From assembly GCF_000241325.1 (NCBI RefSeq), contig NZ_BAEI01000079.1, forward strand, positions 1-64,000: DNA of 64,000 nt, written 5' to 3'. The DNA comes from Gordonia polyisoprenivorans NBRC 16320 = JCM 10675 (GTDB lineage Bacteria; Actinomycetota; Actinomycetes; Mycobacteriales; Mycobacteriaceae). The notes beneath the pieces are model-generated. The model saw nothing but the letters and a program-made list of their open reading frames with translations. It was not told where the DNA came from and searched no databases. This document shows positions 34,591 to 43,021 of the stretch, in pieces; position 1 is the stretch's first letter; every line of letters starts with the position of its first letter. The position numbers were made by a program, and so were the translations under genes.

Positions 34591-37500
34591 CACCGAACGG
34601 TTCTCCGCCGACGCCGCGCTCGCCAAACTGACCCAATTTCAAAGGGCAACCGTCGATCACGTCATCGACGTCTTCTACAAGCAGCAGTCAGGTAAGCGAT
34701 TCCTGGTCGCCGACGAGACGGGCCTCGGCAAGAGCGTCGTGGCGAGCGGCGTGATCGCCAAGGCCATCGAACATCTTCAGGACGATCCGACTGTCAACCG
34801 GATCGACATCGTCTACATCTGTTCGAACGCCGACATTGCGCGACAGAACATCAAGCGGCTCAACGTCACTGGCAACCAGATCACCATGTCGACGCGGCTC
34901 AGCATGCTTGCGACGGCGACACATCAGTTGAGTACTCCGACTCCTGGCGTCAGCAAGCCGGTCAACCTGGTGTCGCTAACGCCGAAGACGTCGTTCCCCG
35001 ATGGCGGATGGCGTACTGGCAGGGTCGAGGAGCGCGCGTTACTGTTCTTGATCTTGCGGTCCGAGTTGTCCCTGACGGGCGCTCGTGCGACCGCTGCGTT
35101 GCGGATTCTTCAAGGGAGTGTGAAGCCGTGGCGGAAGTTTGAGGGAGTGGTTGCGCGATTCGAAGCCGAGTTGAAGAAGGCCGCTGCCGGTAACGGAACA
35201 TCGTTTCTCGATCCCGTCATCGTCGGAGAGTTCTTGAAGCGGAGCAGACTTCGCGACGATGGCGAGTCCAGTCCGCTGGAGGCATTCGAAGCGCTTCTCA
35301 GCGATACCGTGAAGAGAAGCTCTGTCCCCGGCGGTTGGCGGGCCGCGGCGGCGGTGATCATCCGCCTGCGACGGGTCCTCGCTCGCGCCGGCGTTGAGGC
35401 TCTCGAGCCCGACCTTGTCATCCTCGACGAGTTCCAGCGGTTCACTGATCTCCTCAAGGCGGATCTGCCCGTCAGCGAACTGGCCCAGGAAATGTTCACC
35501 TACGACGCCGCACGTGTGCTGCTGCTCTCTGCGACGCCGTACAAGTCCTACGATCTCGAGGACGGCTCTGCCAACGCGGACGGCTCGACCCATCGCAGCC
35601 AGTTCATGGACACGCTCGATTTTCTCACCGCCGGCCTGAACGCTCACGACTCACACGAACGCTCCGACGGAATCAGCAAACTACTCAGTGAGTTCCGGGA
35701 TGCGATTGTGACCGGCGACGATCCGACCGGACTGCGTGACCGGCTGCGTAACGAACTCCTCGGCGTTATGTGCCGGACCGAGCGTCCCACCGCGGTTGTC
35801 GACTCGATGGTCCTCGAGTCTCATGTCCCGGCCGAAGCGGTGACCACCGCGGACGTTCAGCAGTTCATGAAGCTCACCGATCTGGCAAAGCTTGTCGGCG
35901 CGCGGCTGCCGATGGACGTGTGGAAGTCGGTCCCGGCGCTTGCGAACTTCATGGGGAGCTCATACCAGTTGGGACGGTTCGCCGCGGACGAGATCGGCGA
36001 TCCAAAGGTCCGGGACGCGGTCGCGCAACTGGATCGTCTCGATCCCGCAGCGGTCGCCCGGTTCGACGAGTTGCCGCCCCAGAATCCGCGGCTGGAGTCT
36101 TTGATCGCCGGGACCAGCGGTGCGGGATGGGAGCAGTTGTTGTGGGTACCTCCGTCGGTGCCCTACCTGAAGCCTGGTGGACCGTACGCCGACCCAGACC
36201 TGCAGGCGATGACCAAGAAGCTCGTGTTCTCGCAGTGGTCGGCGACGCCCACCGCTGTCGCCTCGTTGTTGAGCCATGACGTCAGTCGGCGCATCGCCCG
36301 ATCGGAGACTGCGACACCGCACCGCATCACAACAACACGAGAGAACGTGTCGCAGCGGCTTCAGTTCCGGCGCAGCGGAACCGATCTCGCGGCCATGAAT
36401 GCGTTCATGCTGTTCTTCCCCCTGCCCGGCCTCGCCGATGAGACCGATCCGCTCCGTTTGGCCAGCGCGGCTGGACGACCCTACGACCCCGAGTACGCCG
36501 AGGTCCGATTCGCCGGAGAACTCAGCGGGCAACTTCCCGAGGGCTACACAGAGTCCGCCGCAACTGATGTCGCGGCGCTGATGTGGCAGTGGCCGCTGAT
36601 GATCTCAGATCCTCGGCTCGACGAAGCCTTGAGTGGATCCGTGGCTGGGCTGACCGCAGCCGACGCGATCGCCGCGCGCGTCGAAGAGGCAGAGAACTTA
36701 GGCGACCCCGAGACGACCACCGCGCTGGATGAATATGTGCAGCAGGCAATCGCAGTGCATCGCAGTACTGGGCGTCGTGACCTGTCGGTGATCCCTACCG
36801 GACTGGCCTTGCAGACGGCACGGTTGGCGCTGCACTCACCCGCGAACTGCGCGTGGCGTGCTTTCGGGCGACTCGACGGCGATACCTCGCAGGTCAGTAT
36901 CGGAGGTCGATGGCGTGCCGCCGGCATTCTCGCCTCCGGACTGCGGACGCTGTTCAATCGGTGGGAATCCTCGCTGGTACTCGACGAGCTGTACCGCGAC
37001 GATTCGCCATACTGGCAGAAAGTGATTCGCTACTGCGCCGACGGCAACCTACAAGCCGTCCTCGACGAGTACCTCTTCCACCTGGCTGCGGTGGAGGGGG
37101 AGTCGGCCTACACCGACGAGTCGCTTATCCAGTTCGCGGACAAGGCGGCACGTGCGCTCAAGCTGAACCCGGCGATATACAAGGCCAGTGACCCGCTCGG
37201 CGACGGCAACGACATCGACTTCCGCAGCCGCTTCGCCCTGCGATACGGCGAGACCACAAAAGAAGAGGGCTCGGTGCGCGCCGAAGACGTGCGCGAAGCT
37301 TTCAACTCGCCGTTCTGGCCGTTCGTCCTGGTGTCGACGAGCGTCGGCCAAGAGGGCATCGACTTCCACCCGTGGTGTCACAACCTCGTGCACTGGAACA
37401 TCCCCAGCAACCCCGTTGACTTCGAGCAGCGCGATGGGCGCGTGAATCGGTACCGCGGACACGCCGTCCGACGGAACATCGCGGCAGCCCACAGCGCGGC

Positions 37501-37804
37501 GATGCTCGCCACCGGCAATCCCTGGAAAGCCGCTTACGACGTAGCCGTCAAGGATGCACCGCACAGCGAGATCGGGGGACTGGCGCCCGACTGGGTATAC
37601 CCGGGGCCGTTCAAGGTCTTGAGGGAAGTGATGCCGTACCAGCTCAGCACTGATCAGGCACGAATCGAGCAGACGAAGAAGCGGGTTGCCTACTATCGCT
37701 TGGCCTTCGGGCAAGCGCGGCAGGAAGACCTCGTGTCGATGATGGCGGCGGTAGGGGTTGAGGCCGCCGACGCGGAACGGTGGAGGGTGGAGTTGAGGCC
37801 GTAG
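34583..37804 (+). CDS. SF2 helicase of the Azaca-like cassette, 1073 aa
   Basis: Walker A DETGLGKS (44-51), motif II DEFQ (282-285, replacing DEAH), motif III LLSATPYK, and helicase C motifs VSTSVGQEGIDFH and DFEQRDGRVNRYRG near residues 915-960. A long insertion (about 350-850) separates the two lobes. GTG start at 34583 overlaps the PLD gene. With the DUF6361 and PLD genes it matches my memory of the three-gene Azaca anti-phage system (helicase C plus PLD domains). That assignment needs an HMM search to confirm. Confidence 0.85.
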   Translation: MSDTERFSADAALAKLTQFQRATVDHVIDVFYKQQSGKRFLVADETGLGKSVVASGVIAKAIEHLQDDPTVNRIDIVYICSNADIARQNIKRLNVTGNQITMSTRLSMLATATHQLSTPTPGVSKPVNLVSLTPKTSFPDGGWRTGRVEERALLFLILRSELSLTGARATAALRILQGSVKPWRKFEGVVARFEAELKKAAAGNGTSFLDPVIVGEFLKRSRLRDDGESSPLEAFEALLSDTVKRSSVPGGWRAAAAVIIRLRRVLARAGVEALEPDLVILDEFQRFTDLLKADLPVSELAQEMFTYDAARVLLLSATPYKSYDLEDGSANADGSTHRSQFMDTLDFLTAGLNAHDSHERSDGISKLLSEFRDAIVTGDDPTGLRDRLRNELLGVMCRTERPTAVVDSMVLESHVPAEAVTTADVQQFMKLTDLAKLVGARLPMDVWKSVPALANFMGSSYQLGRFAADEIGDPKVRDAVAQLDRLDPAAVARFDELPPQNPRLESLIAGTSGAGWEQLLWVPPSVPYLKPGGPYADPDLQAMTKKLVFSQWSATPTAVASLLSHDVSRRIARSETATPHRITTTRENVSQRLQFRRSGTDLAAMNAFMLFFPLPGLADETDPLRLASAAGRPYDPEYAEVRFAGELSGQLPEGYTESAATDVAALMWQWPLMISDPRLDEALSGSVAGLTAADAIAARVEEAENLGDPETTTALDEYVQQAIAVHRSTGRRDLSVIPTGLALQTARLALHSPANCAWRAFGRLDGDTSQVSIGGRWRAAGILASGLRTLFNRWESSLVLDELYRDDSPYWQKVIRYCADGNLQAVLDEYLFHLAAVEGESAYTDESLIQFADKAARALKLNPAIYKASDPLGDGNDIDFRSRFALRYGETTKEEGSVRAEDVREAFNSPFWPFVLVSTSVGQEGIDFHPWCHNLVHWNIPSNPVDFEQRDGRVNRYRGHAVRRNIAAAHSAAMLATGNPWKAAYDVAVKDAPHSEIGGLAPDWVYPGPFKVLREVMPYQLSTDQARIEQTKKRVAYYRLAFGQARQEDLVSMMAAVGVEAADAERWRVELRP

Positions 37805-37963
37805 CACTTCGACACCCGCGCATCCAACGAACTCGTCGAAGCCATCAACGGCCGCCCCGACCACATACGTGGGATCGCGCTGGGCCTCCGTAGCGTCAAG
37901 CACTACATATTGCGGTCACTGACCCACTCCGGCGGTTCAGCAGAACGCTTGCGCGCACTCTGA
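37805..37963 (+). mobile_element. C-terminal remnant of an ISL3-family transposase
   Basis: Directly after the helicase stop the frame reads HFDTRASNELVEAINGRPD, then HIRGIALGLRSVKHYILRSL, ending at a TGA at 37961-37963. This matches the conserved end of ISL3 transposases (TEAINGRLEHLRG-like, followed by the ARSLLETGG-like segment). There is no start codon and the rest of the IS is gone. The remaining bases to 38048 show no gene. Confidence 0.75.
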
Positions 37964-38048
37964 GTTAGCAAGGGCCACAGTCTGGGCCCTAATTCGTGCG
38001 AGAACTGCTCTTCTCCGCGAAAATTGCTGCCGCTTCAAGACATTGGGC

Positions 38049-38585
38049 TCAGGAAAGATCCTCGGGGCCCTTCGGAATACGAAGTCCATCCCGCAAATCT
38101 CCCATCTCAACCATGAGGTCGTACGCCTGGATCGTCGTGAGATCGCCATCCGTCACCACGTGCCTAAATACGTCGATCGTCTCCAACGTGACAAATCCGC
38201 GTCTGCGAGCAAAGTCGACCGTATCCCGATCGTCGCTGATCCACCACGAGCCGTGCCATTGGTCGACCGATCCGATGAGATAGCAAGTCTGTGACTCACC
38301 CAGGTGCTTCTTCGGCTCACTTGCAGTACCGCCAAACACCTGCCGGCGCAGGCGCTCAACCGTAGAGACCGCCTCGTCGCCTTCGATCTCGATCGGCTCC
38401 CCCAGCCATCCAGAGTCATGCAGTCCATTCAGCGCTGGCCAGTAGCCAGAAGACATCCGCGCTTCGTCCGCTACCGCACGCGTCCAGCGACCGCGACCAC
38501 GAAGCCATGACTCGAGCAGATCGAGTCGCTTGATCGCGGCGAAGTTCACTAGGACCGTGTTATCTGGGAAGATCGCGGCCGCCAC
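38049..38585 (-). CDS. PIN-like domain protein, putative toxin/nuclease
   Basis: 178 aa. It has the acidic pattern of PIN nucleases: FPDNTVLVNFA at the N-terminus (first Asp), GESQTCYLI in the middle (Glu) and ISDDRDTVDFARRRG (Asp pair) toward the C-terminus. PIN domains are metal-dependent ribonucleases, often toxins of toxin-antitoxin pairs. It starts three bases after the XRE-ImmA gene stop, so the two are one operon, and the upstream protein would act as regulator/antitoxin. Alternatively both are control proteins for the neighbouring DISARM operon. Confidence 0.7.
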   Translation of the reverse strand: MAAAIFPDNTVLVNFAAIKRLDLLESWLRGRGRWTRAVADEARMSSGYWPALNGLHDSGWLGEPIEIEGDEAVSTVERLRRQVFGGTASEPKKHLGESQTCYLIGSVDQWHGSWWISDDRDTVDFARRRGFVTLETIDVFRHVVTDGDLTTIQAYDLMVEMGDLRDGLRIPKGPEDLS

Positions 38586-38588
38586 TGG

Positions 38589-39683
38589 TCAGTTCCCCCC
38601 TGAATTGAGTTCGAGCTCCGACCGTAGCTGAGCGGTGCTCACTCCGAGAAGAGACGCGTACGGGCGCAGCGTTGTCCCACCTTCGCTATATGCTGCGAAT
38701 AGGTCCTCCGCCAGCAGTTTGGGTGGTCGTTGCGTCACGCTTTGCGCTGTTAACGCGACTAGTTCGTGATCGCGGCCGACAAGACGCGCGGCCTTCGCGA
38801 AGCTGGTCTGCTTGAACCGCTCGGCGCTCATTCCATCGATGAGTCGAAGGCGTTCGAGCCGGATCGCCAATGCCGATGGTGAGACTTTGCAGTCGAGCAC
38901 TAGAGCACAGAACGCACGCTCGTCGAAACCCGGACGAACGCGATCGGTCAGGAGATCCTGCGGCATGAGGAAGCACGCCGCAAAGGCATTGGCGCGCACC
39001 TCAGTGTCGTCATTACGCGCAGCTGGCGAATAGACGTCCTCGTCGAGGTGGACGCCTTGATTGTCGCCGACAAGCACGTGTCCGAGCTCGTGAGCGAGCG
39101 TGAACCGCTGCCGCGCAGCTTGCGGGATCGGCGACCCAACGATCAGCCGCGCATTCTCCGCAACTACCGACAGCCCGTCGAATCCATCCCCCAGTGGACA
39201 AATGCCAACATCTATTCCGAAACACACCTCGATGAGAGTGGGAAGGTCCGCCTCGGTCGACTGTCGGCCAGCCTTTCGAACGTGCGCAAGCGCTACTTCC
39301 GCAAGACGCTCGCCTTGAGCCCGCGCTGGGCCATTGAGCATCTCCGCATGGAGGTCGGTGAACTCACGAGAGTGACCGAGATCATTTGCGGTTTCGCGCA
39401 ATTCGAGTAGGCGTTGCGCCTCACCCACTGCGACTTGACTACTACTACCCGCTGCTCGCCGCGCTGCCACAGCCAAAGTCGGCTCGTCGCCGGTCAGCAA
39501 CCAGTCGACAGTGACGTTGCCAATCTCGGCAATCTTGGCGTAGTCCGACGACGTGAACCGGCGGGCGCCTCCAAGCGACTTAGACAACTTGGGTGCGTCA
39601 AGGTCAATGGCTGCAGCAAACTCGCCCTGCGTCATGGAGGATGCGGCAATGACCTCGCGCACACGGTCGACGGGTGTGCTCAT
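38589..39683 (-). CDS. XRE HTH regulator fused to ImmA/IrrE-type metallopeptidase
   Basis: 364 aa from the ATG at 39683. An N-terminal Cro/C1-type HTH (about residues 5-60: MTQGEFAAAIDLDAPKLSKS, the recognition-helix region) is followed by an M78-family peptidase with the zinc motif AHELGH. The remaining C-terminus is helical. Such proteins repress promoters and are inactivated, or cleave a partner repressor, on DNA damage or stress. It is divergent from drmD; the perfect palindrome at 39705-39719 lies 22 bp upstream of its start. Regulation of both operons is therefore inferred. Confidence 0.85.
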   Translation of the reverse strand: MSTPVDRVREVIAASSMTQGEFAAAIDLDAPKLSKSLGGARRFTSSDYAKIAEIGNVTVDWLLTGDEPTLAVAARRAAGSSSQVAVGEAQRLLELRETANDLGHSREFTDLHAEMLNGPARAQGERLAEVALAHVRKAGRQSTEADLPTLIEVCFGIDVGICPLGDGFDGLSVVAENARLIVGSPIPQAARQRFTLAHELGHVLVGDNQGVHLDEDVYSPAARNDDTEVRANAFAACFLMPQDLLTDRVRPGFDERAFCALVLDCKVSPSALAIRLERLRLIDGMSAERFKQTSFAKAARLVGRDHELVALTAQSVTQRPPKLLAEDLFAAYSEGGTTLRPYASLLGVSTAQLRSELELNSGGN

Positions 39684-39704
39684 GGGACTCACCGTAGACG
39701 CATG

Positions 39705-39719
39705 TTGCGATTTTCGCAA
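39705..39719. promoter_or_regulatory. Perfect operator-like palindrome between divergent operons
   Basis: TTGCGA-TTT-TCGCAA, a perfect 6-3-6 inverted repeat. It lies between the start of the XRE-ImmA gene (39683) and drmD (39827). This is the size and position expected for the binding site of a dimeric XRE repressor. Confidence 0.65.
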
Positions 39720-39723
39720 TTTC

Positions 39724-39852
39724 ATGCCAGAGTACGAATCGTGCCCCGGCGGGTGCAGCATCGAGGCGGTGCTCTCATGGTTGAGCGACATCGGCACAGG
39801 CATCTCCTCGGAGGAAGGTGAAGGGTATGAGCATCGACGTAATCCAGGATGA
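39724..39852 (+). CDS. Possible small ORF upstream of drmD, 42 aa
   Basis: An ATG at 39724, four bases after the palindrome, opens MPEYESCPGGCSIEAVLSWL and continues to residue 42, ending inside drmD (overlap of 26 bp, other frame). No ribosome site; it would need a leaderless transcript, which is common in this group. It contains a CxxxC pair. It could be a leader peptide or a tiny protein, or chance. Confidence 0.25.
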   Translation: MPEYESCPGGCSIEAVLSWLSDIGTGISSEEGEGYEHRRNPG

Positions 39853-42800
39853 TCGCGACCTCCGACGGCCGGCCTTGCCAGAAGTGCCCGAACCCGGCCG
39901 AGTCGTTGAGGTTCGCGGCGCGACCTGGGCCGTAGCGGACGTGCGCGATCAGGGACTCCCGCGCAGCCCCGCCGACGAAGGCCGACCGCAGACACAACAC
40001 GTCGTCACCCTCCAGTCACTTGAGGAGGACCGTCTCGGCCAAGAACTGTCAGTCATCTGGGAGCTGGAGGTCGGCCAGACTGTCGTGCCAGACCAGGGGC
40101 TGCCAGACACGATCAACGCTGATGCCTTCGACGACCCCAACACGCTAGGCGCGTTCGTTGACGCTGTCCGCTGGGGCGCGGTCACCTCGGCAAGGGCCGA
40201 CGCATTCCAGGCGCCGTTTCGCAGCGGTGCGAATGTTGAGGCATACCAGTTAGAGCCGCTGCGGCGAGCCCTGGAAGCTCCGCGTACCAATCTGCTGCTT
40301 GCCGACGACGTTGGGCTCGGCAAGACGATCGAAGCTGGCCTGGTGATCCAGGAGTTGTTATTACGGCATCGCGCACGCACTGCCGTCATCGTCTGCCCGC
40401 CCAGCCTGCGTGTGAAGTGGCGCGATGAGATGCGGGAGAAGTTTGGCCTCGAGTTCGTGATCGTTGACAGTCATCTCCTGTCCCAGGTCCGTCGCTCACA
40501 TGGCTTGGCTGCCAACCCATTTCGCCTCTTTCCCCGAGTCATCGTCAGCATGGCGTGGCTACCTACCGTGCGAGCGCAGCGACTGTTGCGCGACGTGCTC
40601 ACCGACGTAGCCAAACCGGGTGTCGCTCGGCGATACGCCTTCGACCTGCTGGTCGTTGACGAAGCACACCACGTGGCGCCCTCGAGCCCGAGCGCACTCG
40701 GAGGCGGTCGCGGTTACGCCGTGGACAGCCAGCGCACCATCGCAACTCGCGCGCTGGCCGAACGCTGCGAGCACCGACTCTTCCTGTCGGCGACGCCGCA
40801 TAACGGCTACACCGAGTCCTTCACGGCATTGATGGAGATGATCGACGGGCGCCGGTTCAGCCGTGGTGCGGCACTGGATGAGACAGCACTCAGCGAGGTC
40901 ACGGTTCGGCGGCTCAAGACACAGATCGAGGGCAAGAACTTCCACCCGCGCGAGATGAAGACTCTCGTCTTTGACCCCACCCCGGATGAGGAAGACGCTT
41001 TCACCCTGCTGCACGAGGTACTTACCGCCAGCGCCAGGCTTAACGGTCGCCGGTCGATGGATATCGTCGCCCTGCTACTGAAGAAGCGCCTCCTGTCCAG
41101 CCCATGGGCGTTCGCGCGAACGTTAGGTGCGTATGTCGCGGCGACGTCCGCCGGGCAGTTGCCGGAAGTCACCGACGATTACTACGCCGAGGTTCTCGGC
41201 AGCGAACAGACCGACGAGGAAGAAGGCTTGTTCGAGCAACCTGAGTTTGCGGCGCTGCGCCAGAGCAAGGGTTCTGACCCGCTGGTCGGCGCGATGTCAG
41301 GCGAGATCGACCAACTGCTCGCATGGGGTGAAAGCTATGAGCACAAGGCGAATTCGCGAGTGTCGGCCCTGCTTACCATGCTCGACGCTGTGTGCCGACC
41401 CGACGGCAAGACCTGGAGCAACGAGCGGGTTGTCGTCTTCACCGAATACACCGACACGCTCGCCTGGATCGTCAGCATCCTGCAACAGCAGGGGTATGCC
41501 GACGTTCTCGCGACGATCCAGGGATCGACCCCAGATGACGAGCGGGAGCAGATCAAGGCGCGGTTCACCGCGCCGCCGACAAAGGATCCGGTGCGAGTGC
41601 TCGTAGCAACAGATGCCGCCGGAGAAGGCATCGACCTGCAGGCTCACTGCCATCGACTGGTCAACTTCGACATGCCGTTCAATCCGTCCCGGCTGGAGCA
41701 GCGCATCGGACGCATCGACCGTTACGGCCAGCGATATACGCCGGAGATTTACTACTTCACGCCCAGCAGCGACGGCAGCATGCTTGCCGCGGACCTGCGG
41801 TTCATGCGCGGCATCGCCGAGAAGGTCGAGCGCGCAGGTGGCGACCTCGGCTCGATCAACCCGGTGATCGATCAGGACCTGCAGCAACGGTTCGGCGGCA
41901 AGGCACCGGTCGAGCGCCCCGCCACCAAGACAGAATCTAAGGGCGTCGCGGTAATCAATCGCACGATGTCTGGGGGGCTGGAGCTAAACAGGAAGCTGAC
42001 CGAGCTCACCGAGAGCTACGCCGGGCAGAAGACTGCAATGCACCTGTCGCCGTTTAACGCACGCCGGGTGGTCGACACCGCCCTCCGGCTGGATGCGCAG
42101 CCGCCGCTGGTCGAGGTGGGCAGTGACATCACCGACGCCGACGTCTTCAAGGTGCCAGCACTCGGGCCGAAGTGGCAGGCCGCGCTCGCCGGCCTGGACA
42201 CCAAGCTGGCGCCGGGCGAATTGCGCCCGATCACCTTTGCCGATGATGCGTTCGACGATGAGATGGACGAGGGGCGCGACGAGATTGTGCATGTCCACCT
42301 AGGGCATGCCCTATTGCAGAAGTCGGCACGACAGTTGCGCAGTGCACTCTTTGGCAGCAGTTCCCGCGTGCACAGGGTGACTGCGGTCGTGGTCCCAGAC
42401 ATCCCGGTGTCGTGTGTGGCCGCCGTATCCCGCGTCGTGCTGGTGGGGCGGGGCGGTCTGCGACTGCACGAGGAGGTCTTTGTGACCGGCATCCGCTTCA
42501 AGGGACAGGCCCTAGCCGAGGAGAAGGTCAACAACCTACTCGACCGTGTCCTCGACCGGGAGCGCCTGCAACTGGCCAATGACGCAGTCCGTGCGCACCT
42601 CAGCGACGAATGGAATGCCGCGGACTCCCGGCTTCGCGCTCGCTTGGAGACGGCGATGCGGCGCCGCGCCGAGACCCGACAGTCAGCCGTGACCGAGAAC
42701 CTGAACACACGCCGCGACAGCGACCTAGCACGTGCGCAACAGATCTTCGCGGCTTTCCGCGCTAACCTGCGCGACTCGCTGCGTGACCTGCGCACCGAGG

Positions 42801-43021
42801 AAGAAGAGCAGCTAGCCATGTTGTGGTCGGATGACCAACAACGCCAACGTATTCGGGACATCGAGGCAATGGAGCGCCGCTTGCAAAGCCTGGACGAGGA
42901 GGAGTCGCGGGAGCTGGCCGGTATCAGGGACCGGTATGCCGATGTGCGGCCATTCGTGTCCGCAGCCGCAGTGGTCTTCGCGATCACGCCCGAGGACGCG
43001 CGTGAATGGTGTGACCGGTGA
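39827..43021 (+). CDS. drmD: DrmD, SNF2-family helicase of class 1 DISARM
   Basis: 1064 aa from the ATG at 39827, with GAAGG eight bases upstream (the GTG at 39818 lies too close to GGAGGAA). SNF2/RapA-type core: Walker A ADDVGLGKT (159-167), DEAHH (278-282), LSATPHNG, and in the C lobe DAAGEGIDLQ and EQRIGRIDRYGQ. The C-terminal ~200 residues are a long Arg/Glu-rich coiled coil (about 900-1020). DrmD is the marker helicase of class 1 DISARM, a phage-defence system that discriminates by DNA methylation. Its stop overlaps the drmMI start (TGATG). Confidence 0.93.
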   Translation: MSIDVIQDDRDLRRPALPEVPEPGRVVEVRGATWAVADVRDQGLPRSPADEGRPQTQHVVTLQSLEEDRLGQELSVIWELEVGQTVVPDQGLPDTINADAFDDPNTLGAFVDAVRWGAVTSARADAFQAPFRSGANVEAYQLEPLRRALEAPRTNLLLADDVGLGKTIEAGLVIQELLLRHRARTAVIVCPPSLRVKWRDEMREKFGLEFVIVDSHLLSQVRRSHGLAANPFRLFPRVIVSMAWLPTVRAQRLLRDVLTDVAKPGVARRYAFDLLVVDEAHHVAPSSPSALGGGRGYAVDSQRTIATRALAERCEHRLFLSATPHNGYTESFTALMEMIDGRRFSRGAALDETALSEVTVRRLKTQIEGKNFHPREMKTLVFDPTPDEEDAFTLLHEVLTASARLNGRRSMDIVALLLKKRLLSSPWAFARTLGAYVAATSAGQLPEVTDDYYAEVLGSEQTDEEEGLFEQPEFAALRQSKGSDPLVGAMSGEIDQLLAWGESYEHKANSRVSALLTMLDAVCRPDGKTWSNERVVVFTEYTDTLAWIVSILQQQGYADVLATIQGSTPDDEREQIKARFTAPPTKDPVRVLVATDAAGEGIDLQAHCHRLVNFDMPFNPSRLEQRIGRIDRYGQRYTPEIYYFTPSSDGSMLAADLRFMRGIAEKVERAGGDLGSINPVIDQDLQQRFGGKAPVERPATKTESKGVAVINRTMSGGLELNRKLTELTESYAGQKTAMHLSPFNARRVVDTALRLDAQPPLVEVGSDITDADVFKVPALGPKWQAALAGLDTKLAPGELRPITFADDAFDDEMDEGRDEIVHVHLGHALLQKSARQLRSALFGSSSRVHRVTAVVVPDIPVSCVAAVSRVVLVGRGGLRLHEEVFVTGIRFKGQALAEEKVNNLLDRVLDRERLQLANDAVRAHLSDEWNAADSRLRARLETAMRRRAETRQSAVTENLNTRRDSDLARAQQIFAAFRANLRDSLRDLRTEEEEQLAMLWSDDQQRQRIRDIEAMERRLQSLDEEESRELAGIRDRYADVRPFVSAAAVVFAITPEDAREWCDR

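Noticed and set aside
42016..42987. Ser/Arg-rich minus-strand frame over the end of drmD
   Set aside because: Shadow of the coiled-coil coding region; low-complexity and no start context.
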